From: an uncultured Emergencia sp.
GTDB lineage: Bacteria > Bacillota > Clostridia > Peptostreptococcales > Anaerovoracaceae
Length of the DNA stretch: 29,959 bases
Assembly: GCA_937997955.1 (NCBI GenBank)
Contig: CALLDR010000093.1
Location: 1 to 29,959 of the forward strand
Direction: 5' to 3'
Part shown: one piece after another, positions 1 to 7,830 of the stretch
Layout: the number at the start of each line of letters is the position of its first letter
How positions within the stretch are numbered: the stretch's first letter is position 1
Notes under the pieces: model-generated
Databases searched by the model: none
Seen by the model: only the letters and a program-made list of their open reading frames with translations
Told to the model about the DNA's origin: nothing
Translations under genes and position numbers: made by a program

Positions 1-11
1 AGGTGAACACG

Positions 12-1787
12 ATGAGATCGACAACCGCGACAACCAAGTTATGGAGCAGGCTTAAGCCCTGCCTGAATATGGCTGCCGAAGACCTGCGCCGTTTCTGGAG
101 CCTGCCCGCTGCCACGTTCCTCATGCTCATACTGTTCGTAGCCATGCCCGATCTGCAGGCGGCCCAGGCGATGGAACGAACCAACCCCCTGCAGAACTCT
201 CCCCTTGACCTGATAGCTGCCGGCGTCCTTCCGATTTTGGCGGCCGTCTGCGTCTGTGCCTGGCTCCACGACCGCCGGCTGGCCACGCGGGCACACGCGC
301 TGCCGCTGACCCGAAACCAGCACTTTTTCGGCCACCTGGCCAGCGGCTGGATCCTCAGCGTACTGCCTTTCGTTGCGCTGTTTTTCGTCTACATGTACCT
401 GATAGACCACAGCGTCATGCGGCTTCAGCTGCAAAGCGAGTCCGACTACTACTATAACGCCTATTTCTGGACGTGGCTTTGGGATATGCTGATCACAACA
501 ACCTACGTATACAGCCTGTCGGTTCTGGCCGGCATCATCGCCGGCACGGTTGTGACCCACCTGCTGCTGGCTATGTTTTTCAACGGGCTGCTGCCGGTCA
601 TCGTCTACCTGGTCAACCATATCGTAAGCGCCTTTTGGACCGGCTTCTGGGGACTGCCCCTTGCCAGCAGCCACCTTTCACCGCTGACGCGAGAATGGAG
701 TTCGGCCGGCCTTCGCCGCTTAGATACGTTCCAGCCCAATCTCATCTATACGATCTCAGCCATCTTCTTTCTTCTCGCGGCATGGCTGCTGTACCGCAGA
801 TGGAAGGTGGAGCGGGTTGGAGAGTCTGCTATGTTCAAAGGGTTTGGGGAATTTGTCTGTGTTTTGTTCGGATTTATCGGCCTTTGCTCCGGCGGAATGA
901 CGCTGCACAGCTTTTCCGGCAGCGGCGGCAAGGCGCTGTTTCTGACAGGGGCCGCCGCCGGCGGGATTCTGTTCTATGTGGTCGGCAGGATGATTCTGGA
1001 AAAGCGGCTGCAGGTCTTCCATCTGGCCGCTATGAAAAAGCTGGCCGCCTTCATTCTGTGCGGCGCGGTGTTCGCCGTCTTCATGGCCTTCGATCTGGGC
1101 GGCTGCGCCAAACGCCTGCCCCAGGTATCCGAAACCGCCGCTGTTCAGGTCGACAGCCTCTTTGGACTGGAATGTAACGCCGTCATCAGCGATCCCGCTC
1201 TGATCGAGAAGACCAGAGCGCTGGGCCTGGCTCTCGCCGAGTACGGAAGTCCTTCCTCATCTGCCGGCGTTCCCTCCGCGGCTTCCGGCGACGATCAAGA
1301 ACTCTTCTTCGTCTACTTTTTAGATGAATATGATCCTGACTATCAGAAGGACTCCCGCAAGGTACGGCGTTCCTACGCTTTCGACCCTGCCCAGCCGGAA
1401 ATCGCCTCCGCTTACAAGGCCCTTTTTGAGGATCCTGCCTACAAGCGGCTGTCTCCGCTGTATGACCTAGCCGGCGGCGGGCTCACACGGATCCTGGTTC
1501 CCGGATCCATGGGTGACTCCTCGCCAGATATCTTCTATATCATAGATCCTGACCATATTCTGGCTGTTGCCCGGGCTGTCCAGGAGGACTTCCGCTCCAT
1601 GACCTACGAGGATATTCTAGATGCCAGAAAGGAGAACCCGTCCCCGATCTGGAAGCTGGAACTCCAGGTCAGCGCCGATGACGGCGGCGGCTATGTCAAC
1701 ACCACCCTGGAGCTTCGCCAGAACTACAGCCGAACCCTGAAGGTTCTGAAAGAGCTGGGCTATGACAAATACATTCCGAATATTTAG
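12..1787 (+). CDS. ABC-2 type transporter permease with C-terminal extracytoplasmic domain (DUF6449-like)
   Basis: The N-terminal two thirds (about residues 30-370) hold eight or so hydrophobic membrane segments, arranged as in permeases of ABC-2 exporters. The stretch ALPLTRNQHFFGHL resembles the cytoplasmic loop where such permeases contact their ATPase. The last 200 residues are soluble and rich in acidic and aromatic residues. They resemble the DUF6449 domain attached to Firmicutes permeases, but I am less sure of that family name. The start is uncertain. ATG at 12 has AGGTGA just upstream at 1-6. A GTG at 3 in the same frame would instead overlap a TGA at 4-6, as in a translationally coupled gene. 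The partner ATP-binding gene probably lies just upstream, outside the window. The substrate cannot be told. Many such systems next to cell-envelope genes export drugs or peptides, which is inference only. Confidence 0.75.
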   Translation: MRSTTATTKLWSRLKPCLNMAAEDLRRFWSLPAATFLMLILFVAMPDLQAAQAMERTNPLQNSPLDLIAAGVLPILAAVCVCAWLHDRRLATRAHALPLTRNQHFFGHLASGWILSVLPFVALFFVYMYLIDHSVMRLQLQSESDYYYNAYFWTWLWDMLITTTYVYSLSVLAGIIAGTVVTHLLLAMFFNGLLPVIVYLVNHIVSAFWTGFWGLPLASSHLSPLTREWSSAGLRRLDTFQPNLIYTISAIFFLLAAWLLYRRWKVERVGESAMFKGFGEFVCVLFGFIGLCSGGMTLHSFSGSGGKALFLTGAAAGGILFYVVGRMILEKRLQVFHLAAMKKLAAFILCGAVFAVFMAFDLGGCAKRLPQVSETAAVQVDSLFGLECNAVISDPALIEKTRALGLALAEYGSPSSSAGVPSAASGDDQELFFVYFLDEYDPDYQKDSRKVRRSYAFDPAQPEIASAYKALFEDPAYKRLSPLYDLAGGGLTRILVPGSMGDSSPDIFYIIDPDHILAVARAVQEDFRSMTYEDILDARKENPSPIWKLELQVSADDGGGYVNTTLELRQNYSRTLKVLKELGYDKYIPNI

Positions 1788-1803
1788 CTTTAATTTTGAT
1801 CCA

Positions 1804-1832
1804 AGAGCGCGGGCAGTTACGGCCCGCGCTCT
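1804..1832 (+). terminator. Rho-independent-like terminator after the permease
   Basis: A perfect 11 bp stem (AGAGCGCGGGC / GCCCGCGCTCT) with a 7-base loop begins 17 bases after the stop codon. The downstream T run is interrupted (GTTCCTATACTTTTGTT), so termination may be partial. Confidence 0.75.
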
Positions 1833-1847
1833 GTTCCTATACTTTTG

Positions 1848-1877
1848 TTGACGGCCCCGGGCAAAATATGCTATCAT
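1848..1877 (+). promoter_or_regulatory. Sigma-A-type promoter for the flavoprotein gene
   Basis: TTGACG (1848-1853) and TATCAT (1872-1877) are separated by 18 bp. Transcription would start near 1884. That excludes the ATG at 1876 and supports the ATG at 1909, which is preceded by AAGGAGG. Confidence 0.6.
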
Positions 1878-1908
1878 GAAGCCATGCGATTGGGAAAAAG
1901 GAGGCAAC

Positions 1909-3159
1909 ATGATCCAAGACTGCAATAAGATTCACGACGGCAACACGATCTACGACTGCATCATCATCGGCGGCGGCGCGGCGGGGCTCTTCTGCGCGGC
2001 GGGCTTTCCGCCCCAGCCGGGGCACGGCGGGTTCCGCGGCCTGATTCTGGAAAAAACGCACCGCCCCGGCACCAAGCTGCTCATGAGCGGCGGCGGCCAG
2101 TGCAACATCACCCACAGCGGCTCCATCAAAGATTTCATTCCCCGCTACGGCAAAAACGGCGGCAAAGTCAGAAGCTGCCTCTACAGATACAACAACCTCC
2201 ACCTGCAGGCCTTCCTACAGGAAAACGGCGTGAAAACCGTGACCCGCGAGGACGGCAAGGTCTTCCCCCAGTCCATGGACGCGCGCCAGATCCGCGATAT
2301 GCTCCTGAGCCGGGCCGGGCAAAACGGCTTCCGCCTCCGCACAGACGCCCAGGTTACCGGCGTTGCCCGGAGGCCCGACGGTCTCTGGCAGGTCACCTGT
2401 GATCAAAGGGTGTCCGTCGGACGCTGTCTCGTCGTCGCCAGCGGCGGCTGTTCCTACCCTGCTTCCGGCTCCGACGGCAGCTTTTTTAACGTGCTGCGCC
2501 GTGATCTGGATCTGGCCGTGACCCAGCTGCGCCCTGCCCTGACGCCGGTCAACGTCTGCAGCTATCCGTACAGAGCTCTGGCCGGTATCGGACTGCAGAA
2601 CGTCCAGCTGACCGTATGGCGTCAGGAAAAGAAGGCCGTCGAAGCTGTGGGGAGCCTGCTCTTCACCCATGAAAATTTTTCCGGCCCATTAATTTTAAAT
2701 ATTTCCAAAAACATTGTAAATAATGACAGAATTATGTTAAACTATATATATCCATGTGATAAAATATTAGCATTGGATAAAATAGTCCATGGAATGAAGA
2801 CGAGCCGGATGCAGCCGCAGAATCTGCTGCCGGAGCTCTTCGGTCTGCCGAAATCACTGATACAGGCCATTTTAGCCCAGACCGGCGAAAAGCCAAAGGC
2901 CATCGCGGCGCGGCTGACAGAGGACAGCTTTACCGTGGAGAGCCTGGCCGGATTTTCCAAGGCCATGGTCACGTCCGGCGGCGTCGCTCTCTCAGAGATC
3001 GATCCCAAAACCATGGAAAGCCGCAGATACCCCGGACTGTTCGTCATCGGCGAAGCCCTGGATATCGACGGCGAGACCGGCGGCTACAATCTGCAGTTCG
3101 CCTACGCCAGCGCGCGGACCGCGGGACAGGCCGCGGCGGAAAAGCTGGCAAAATCATAA
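1909..3159 (+). CDS. NAD(P)/FAD-dependent oxidoreductase, HI0933/BaiN family
   Basis: The protein has about 416 residues. A dinucleotide-binding fold near the N-terminus shows GGGAAGLF, followed by GGGQCNIT, typical of the HI0933-like family. The C-terminus has the family signature FVIGEALDIDGETGGYN for FAD binding. Family members include BaiN, assigned as a bile-acid reductase, and proteins called aminoacetone oxidase; the true substrate of most members is unknown and I do not claim one here. Start choice: the longer frame begins at 1876, but that ATG lies within the promoter, while ATG 1909 has AAGGAGG four bases upstream. Codons around residues 260-295 are extremely A+T-rich in an otherwise G+C-rich gene (see findings). 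The next gene starts 33 bp downstream with no visible terminator between, so the two are probably co-transcribed. Confidence 0.85.
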   Translation: MIQDCNKIHDGNTIYDCIIIGGGAAGLFCAAGFPPQPGHGGFRGLILEKTHRPGTKLLMSGGGQCNITHSGSIKDFIPRYGKNGGKVRSCLYRYNNLHLQAFLQENGVKTVTREDGKVFPQSMDARQIRDMLLSRAGQNGFRLRTDAQVTGVARRPDGLWQVTCDQRVSVGRCLVVASGGCSYPASGSDGSFFNVLRRDLDLAVTQLRPALTPVNVCSYPYRALAGIGLQNVQLTVWRQEKKAVEAVGSLLFTHENFSGPLILNISKNIVNNDRIMLNYIYPCDKILALDKIVHGMKTSRMQPQNLLPELFGLPKSLIQAILAQTGEKPKAIAARLTEDSFTVESLAGFSKAMVTSGGVALSEIDPKTMESRRYPGLFVIGEALDIDGETGGYNLQFAYASARTAGQAAAEKLAKS

Positions 3160-3192
3160 AATCACAGAGATAAACGGAAGGGGTAACTAAAA

Positions 3193-5610
3193 TTGAACTT
3201 TAAGAAACAACGTAATCAAAAACTAAGCCTTGCACTGATCCTGGCACTGCTGTTGTCTTGTTTTCCCTTTGACAGCGTTTTCGCCGTCAAGAGCGAAGTG
3301 GATTCGCCTTCCCAGGTGACCAGCTTCAGCTCAAGCTCCACCTTGGGAAGCGACTACTGCAAGGCTGCGGTCAAAGACGGAAAACTCGAGCTGAAATTCA
3401 AGACCATGATCCCGGCCTGCGAATTCAGGATCGCCCTTTACAGCCCGAAGACGAAATATCTGGATCTCAACACATACCTGCCTGCCGAGGACATGGGCGT
3501 TTCCTCCACAGGAAGAAAGTTGACCGGATTTGAGTATGTTCTCGATCTCTCAAAGCAGGACGTCCCAGACGGAGACTACTTCCTGTACATCTCCCGAATC
3601 GAGAATCCCGGCGAGCCTTATGAAAAATCTCCCAGCAGCGGAGCCTTGTACAAAAATATGGTCCTCCGCGTCCAGGGCGGCACGCCGAAGATCCTGAGGT
3701 ACAACGACGTCATCACCGAGAATAAACGGGTGCAGGCCATCGGAGCCGATTACGACCCTTCCTGGTATCTGGACGAATACCTGGAGGATATTCGATTCAC
3801 CCTGAAAATTCCAGGCACAGACGTTTACGAGGACATGAGCAGCTACAAGATCAGCTTCATGCGTTCCATGTCCGACAAGATCACGGCGGGTGCGTCCAGC
3901 GACTATGACAAGCTGCTGAAGCTGTACGAATATGTGACCGGCGAATTTTACTACGATTCCGTCGCGTTCTCCACCCATTCCTACCAATACGCGAACCCGT
4001 ACAACAATCTGTACAACCACGTAAATAAGATCGCCAGTCCCAACAGTGACAATCAGGGCCGGGTAGCGACCACCTGCCAGGGCTTCTCCGCCATTTTCCT
4101 GGCGCTGGCCAGAGCCCAGGGGATTCCTACCAGGTTTGTATTCGGCCACCGCGCCACATCTCCGCTCAACAGCTGGGAGACGGAGCAAAACATCGGCGTC
4201 AAGGATCACTGGTGGGTGGAATCCTACGTGGACGGCCGGTGGATCTTTATCGACCCGACCATCGGAACCAACAACAAGTGGAACAAGAATACCGGCGTCT
4301 GGCAGTATTTTGGCCTTACCAACTATACCTATTTTGATCCGTCCCAGGAACAGATCGCCGTCTCCCACATCTACCATAATATCTATCCTGATAAGCGTTA
4401 CGGCTATCTGATCACCGACGCCGGCGAGATCGCCGCCATCAGCGCGTTCCTGGAACAAAAGTCAGGCGGCAGGAAAAACGGCCTGATCATGAACAGCGGC
4501 TATCAAAAAGATGACCTGAAAACATGGGGCGACGGACTGAAAGCCCACTTCATGGGCAACGGCTACGGCAATACGACCCACATTCAGTGGAGCAACAAGG
4601 GCTTCACCGGGCAGGCCGATTTTTCCGGCATGAAGAAGCTGCGTGTGTTCTCCATGCACCACAACCAGCTGGATTCCGTAGATCTGTCCGGCTGCAGCAG
4701 CCTTGAAAACGTCTATCTGTACAACAACGCGCTGACAGAGGTGGATCTGTCCGGCTGCAAGAACCTGCAGTACGCCAGCGTTACAATAGATAACCAGCTG
4801 CAGGAGGCTAAACTGTACGCCAACAACAAGAACATCACCATCACTGCCGGCGACAACGGCGTATTCCAGTTCAAATACGACGCGTCAAAGGAGAAGGAAG
4901 TGGAAGTGCGTTCCAAGCCGAACATCGGCTACAAAGTACAGGGCATCTACAACGGAAGCGGTCAAAAGGTATCGTCCGCCAAAACCTTTTACATGAACCC
5001 TGGCTCGTACAGCTATGAGATCCGGTTTCAGCTGGATCCCGGCAGCTATCAGTACTACCTGTACGAAGGCAGGAACGGTTCTGCCATCAAGCCGTACACC
5101 AAAGCCGCCCAAAAGCGTCTGAAGGCGCTGGGATACTACGATGGAACCATCGACGGCGTCTATGACGGCGAAATGACCGACATCGTGAAGATCTACCAGA
5201 GGGTCAACGGCATCGAAGCGACGGGAGCCATAGCGTCAAAGACCTGGGCCAGCCTCTTCAGCACAAACGGACTGAAACGGCCTTCCGACGAGATCATACA
5301 GCAGATCACCGATATCAACAATACGGTTCTTGAGGCTGAAGCGGAAGCTTCCAAGGGCAAAGTCGTTCTGACCTGGACCAGGATCGAGAACGATACGATC
5401 ACCACAGAGCCGTCCGGCTATCAGATCTGGAAATCGACCAGCCAGACTGACGGCTTCAAGAAAATCGGTTCCACCAAGAACCTGAAGTTCACCAACAAGT
5501 CAAATCTCAAGAAGGGAACCAAGTATTACTACAAGCTTCGCCCATACAAGACCATCAGCGGAAGGACCTACTACGGCCAGTGGACCCAGCTGGAGGTCAA
5601 GGCAAAGTAG
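3193..5610 (+). CDS. Secreted transglutaminase-like protein with leucine-rich-type and peptidoglycan-binding domains
   Basis: This is an 805-residue multidomain exported protein. A signal peptide (positively charged start, hydrophobic core LALILALLLS, cleavage near residue 31) is followed by a beta-rich N-terminal region. Next comes a transglutaminase/protease-like core with a visible triad: Cys295 in TTCQGFS, His339 in KDHWW and Asp354 in FIDPT. Residues about 480-535 show two leucine-rich-type repeats (VDLSGCSSLENVYLYNNALT). Residues about 633-693 form a PG_binding_1 domain (AQKRLKALGYYDG). The last 85 residues look like a fibronectin type III fold. Likely role: a cell-wall-attached protein modifying or cross-linking envelope components; whether it is a transglutaminase or a cysteine protease cannot be told. 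The start is TTG with GGAAGGGG upstream. Probably in an operon with the flavoprotein gene. Confidence 0.85.
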   Translation: MNFKKQRNQKLSLALILALLLSCFPFDSVFAVKSEVDSPSQVTSFSSSSTLGSDYCKAAVKDGKLELKFKTMIPACEFRIALYSPKTKYLDLNTYLPAEDMGVSSTGRKLTGFEYVLDLSKQDVPDGDYFLYISRIENPGEPYEKSPSSGALYKNMVLRVQGGTPKILRYNDVITENKRVQAIGADYDPSWYLDEYLEDIRFTLKIPGTDVYEDMSSYKISFMRSMSDKITAGASSDYDKLLKLYEYVTGEFYYDSVAFSTHSYQYANPYNNLYNHVNKIASPNSDNQGRVATTCQGFSAIFLALARAQGIPTRFVFGHRATSPLNSWETEQNIGVKDHWWVESYVDGRWIFIDPTIGTNNKWNKNTGVWQYFGLTNYTYFDPSQEQIAVSHIYHNIYPDKRYGYLITDAGEIAAISAFLEQKSGGRKNGLIMNSGYQKDDLKTWGDGLKAHFMGNGYGNTTHIQWSNKGFTGQADFSGMKKLRVFSMHHNQLDSVDLSGCSSLENVYLYNNALTEVDLSGCKNLQYASVTIDNQLQEAKLYANNKNITITAGDNGVFQFKYDASKEKEVEVRSKPNIGYKVQGIYNGSGQKVSSAKTFYMNPGSYSYEIRFQLDPGSYQYYLYEGRNGSAIKPYTKAAQKRLKALGYYDGTIDGVYDGEMTDIVKIYQRVNGIEATGAIASKTWASLFSTNGLKRPSDEIIQQITDINNTVLEAEAEASKGKVVLTWTRIENDTITTEPSGYQIWKSTSQTDGFKKIGSTKNLKFTNKSNLKKGTKYYYKLRPYKTISGRTYYGQWTQLEVKAK

Positions 5611-5648
5611 GAGCCGAGACAAACAAAACGAAGGTCAAGGCAAAATAG
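5594..5648 (+). repeat. Direct repeat duplicating the gene's last codons
   Basis: The 17 bp that end the gene (AGGTCAAGGCAAAGTAG, 5594-5610) recur at 5632-5648 with one change (AGGTCAAGGCAAAATAG), 38 bp apart. The second copy also reads VKA-K-stop in one frame. It may be a remnant of an older, longer 3' end or of a local tandem duplication. Confidence 0.7.
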
Positions 5649-5662
5649 ACGAGGATAACTTA

Positions 5663-5693
5663 AAAAGGTGCTGACGGCAAATCAGCACCTTTT
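5663..5693. terminator. Bidirectional terminator between convergent genes
   Basis: A perfect 12 bp stem (AAAAGGTGCTGA / TCAGCACCTTTT) has a 7-base loop, with A residues on one side and T residues on the other. It lies between the transglutaminase-like gene (+) and the DUF2007 gene (-), and can serve both. Confidence 0.9.
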
Positions 5694-5751
5694 CTAATTC
5701 TTTTCTGATTCTTTTTTAATCTCTTTCTTCCAATCCCTTTGTTGATCGTTT

Positions 5752-6030
5752 CTATTCCTCTGGCTCTCCGCAGTCGTCCAGATCTACCGGCACGATGATG
5801 TTCTTCGCGTCCTCCAGCCTGCCTTCCGGCACGTAGAGGTCGATACCGCTGACCGTGCTCAGACCGGTGAAGATCTCAACATAGTTGCCGGCGCCCTCAT
5901 ACTTTCTGATACATGGAATACCCTCGCCTCTCAGCTTTGACTCCAGAATATCCGCCTGCAGGTTGTCCGTGACGGTACAGAGATACACGCCGTCGCGCCA
6001 GGTGTTCTTCTTTTCTTTCTTTCCAAACAT
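5752..6030 (-). CDS. DUF2007 (putative signal-transducing) family protein
   Basis: A 92-residue soluble protein. The segment LCTVTDNLQADILESKLRGEGIPC, with the later VEIFTGLSTVSGIDLYVPE and a closing DAKNII, is the usual shape of the small DUF2007 domain, related to PII-like folds and often called a putative prokaryotic signal-transducing protein. No biochemical role is established for the family. It starts 15 bp after the thrS stop codon, and only a weak AAGG lies upstream of the ATG, so it is probably translated from the thrS message. The operon ends just after it at the bidirectional hairpin 5663-5693. Confidence 0.75.
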   Translation of the reverse strand: MFGKKEKKNTWRDGVYLCTVTDNLQADILESKLRGEGIPCIRKYEGAGNYVEIFTGLSTVSGIDLYVPEGRLEDAKNIIVPVDLDDCGEPEE

Positions 6031-6045
6031 GATGATATGACCTTA

Positions 6046-7791
6046 TTATACGGCCTTCGTCCGGATCTCTTCCGTCAGCTTAGCCACGAACTCGTCTACA
6101 GACATAGCGCCCAGCTCTCCAACCTTGGTGGAGCGCACGGACACGGTGCCTGCTTCCGCTTCTCTCTCTCCGATGACGCAGATGTAGGAAACTCTCTCAT
6201 TTCTGGCCTCTCTCAGCTTGTAGCCGATCTTTTCATTTCTCACATCAAGCTCTACCCGCAGGCCGGCCTCTTCACACTTGGCGGCTACCTCTCTCGCGTA
6301 GTCGGAGAAGGAATCTGCCACAGTCAGCAGCTTCACCTGTACCGGAGCCAGCCACAGCGGGAACTTACCCGCGAAGTGCTCGGTCAGGATACCGATGAAT
6401 CTTTCGATAGAGCCGAAGATAACCCGGTGGATCATGATCGGTCTGTGCTTTTCATTGTCAGAGCCCACGTAGGTCAGGTCGAATCTCTGCGGCATCTGCA
6501 TATCCAGCTGGATCGTACCGCACTGCCAGGTTCTTCCGATGGAATCCTCCAGATGGAAGTCCAGCTTCGGTCCATAGAATGCGCCGTCGCCCTCGTTTAC
6601 CACGTAAGGCACGCCGATCTCTTCCATAGCCGCTCTCAGCGCGTTTTCAGCCATTTCCCATTCTTCATCTGTTCCCATGGAGTCTTCCGGTCTGGTGGAC
6701 AGCTCGATGTGATATTTGAAGCCGAACAGGCTGTAAACGTCGTCGATGAATCTGGCTACGCCGACGATCTCATCTTTGATCTGCTCCGGCAGCATGAAGA
6801 TGTGCGCGTCGTCCTGGGTGAAGGTACGCACTCTCATCAGACCGTGAAGAGCGCCTGACAGCTCGTGTCTGTGCACCTGTCCCAGCTCTCCCATTCTGAT
6901 CGGGAAGTCTCTGTAGGACCACATTCTCCGCTTGTAGCAGAGCATGGAGCCCGGGCAGTTCATCGGCTTGATGGCGTAATCCGCGTCGTCGATCTTGGTG
7001 AAATACATGTTGTCCTTATAGTGATCCCAGTGTCCGGAGGTCCGCCACAGCTGCTCGTTTAAGATCAGCGGAGTCTTGATCTCCTGGTAGCCTCTCTTGC
7101 GGTGCTCCTGACGCCAGAAGTTTTCCAGCTCATTTCTGATGATCATACCCTTCGGCATGAAGAACGGGAAGCCAGGACCCTCTTCAAAGATGGCAAACAG
7201 ATCCATCTCCTTGCCAATCTTGCGGTGGTCTCTCTTCTTGGCCTCTTCCAGCCTGTTGATATATTCGTCCAGCTCTTCCTGGCTAGGGAAGCAGGTGCCG
7301 TAGATTCTCTGCAGCATCTTGTTGTGCTCGTCGCCTCTCCAGTAAGCGCCGGCTACGCTCATCAGCTTGACGGCTTTAATCTGTCCGGTGGATTCCATAT
7401 GCGGTCCGGCGCAGAGATCCACAAAGTCTCCCTGCTGGTAGAAGGAAATGACCGCGTCCTCCGGCAGGTCGTTGATCAGCTCAACCTTGTAGTCCTCATT
7501 TCTGTCCGCCATATATTTGATCGCTTCTTCTCTCGGAAGCTCAAATCTTTCCAGCTTGTAATTGGCCTGGATGACCTTCTTCATCTCCTTCTGGATCTTC
7601 AGCAGGTCCTGATCGTTGAGCTTATGCTCCATGTCGATATCGTAGTAGAAGCCGTTGTCGATAGCAGGTCCGATGGCCAGCTTCGCGTCCGGCCAGAGAT
7701 GCTTGACTGCCTGTGCCATGATATGGGAAGTCGTATGTCTGTACTTCAGTCTGATATCGGCATCTTCAAAATTGATTTTTTCTTTTGCCAT
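6046..7791 (-). CDS. thrS: Threonyl-tRNA synthetase, short form lacking the TGS domain
   Basis: Class II synthetase that charges tRNA-Thr in the cytoplasm. The editing domain is present (HTTSHIMAQA near residue 20 and DLCAGPH), as are the catalytic core (KTPLILN, MNCPGSM, RVRTFTQDDAHIF, MIHRVIFGSIERFIGIL) and the C-terminal anticodon-binding domain (from about residue 490). The Cys in NCPG and the His in QDDAHIF and MIHRV match the zinc ligands of the family. At 581 residues it lacks the roughly 60-residue N-terminal TGS domain found in the usual ~640-residue enzyme; such short forms exist in Clostridia. Start: ATG 7791 has AAGGAG seven bases upstream, while ATG 7815 in the same frame has none. 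It begins only 39 bp after the LCP gene stop, so no T-box leader fits and it probably belongs to the wall-polymer operon. Confidence 0.95.
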   Translation of the reverse strand: MAKEKINFEDADIRLKYRHTTSHIMAQAVKHLWPDAKLAIGPAIDNGFYYDIDMEHKLNDQDLLKIQKEMKKVIQANYKLERFELPREEAIKYMADRNEDYKVELINDLPEDAVISFYQQGDFVDLCAGPHMESTGQIKAVKLMSVAGAYWRGDEHNKMLQRIYGTCFPSQEELDEYINRLEEAKKRDHRKIGKEMDLFAIFEEGPGFPFFMPKGMIIRNELENFWRQEHRKRGYQEIKTPLILNEQLWRTSGHWDHYKDNMYFTKIDDADYAIKPMNCPGSMLCYKRRMWSYRDFPIRMGELGQVHRHELSGALHGLMRVRTFTQDDAHIFMLPEQIKDEIVGVARFIDDVYSLFGFKYHIELSTRPEDSMGTDEEWEMAENALRAAMEEIGVPYVVNEGDGAFYGPKLDFHLEDSIGRTWQCGTIQLDMQMPQRFDLTYVGSDNEKHRPIMIHRVIFGSIERFIGILTEHFAGKFPLWLAPVQVKLLTVADSFSDYAREVAAKCEEAGLRVELDVRNEKIGYKLREARNERVSYICVIGEREAEAGTVSVRSTKVGELGAMSVDEFVAKLTEEIRTKAV

Positions 7792-7830
7792 TGTTATCTC
7801 CTTATCTATTTCCATTTCAGTAGTAACGAT

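Noticed and set aside
7792..7830. A T-box leader for thrS
   Set aside because: Only 39 bp lie between the LCP stop and the thrS start; a T-box needs far more, and no T-box sequence is visible.
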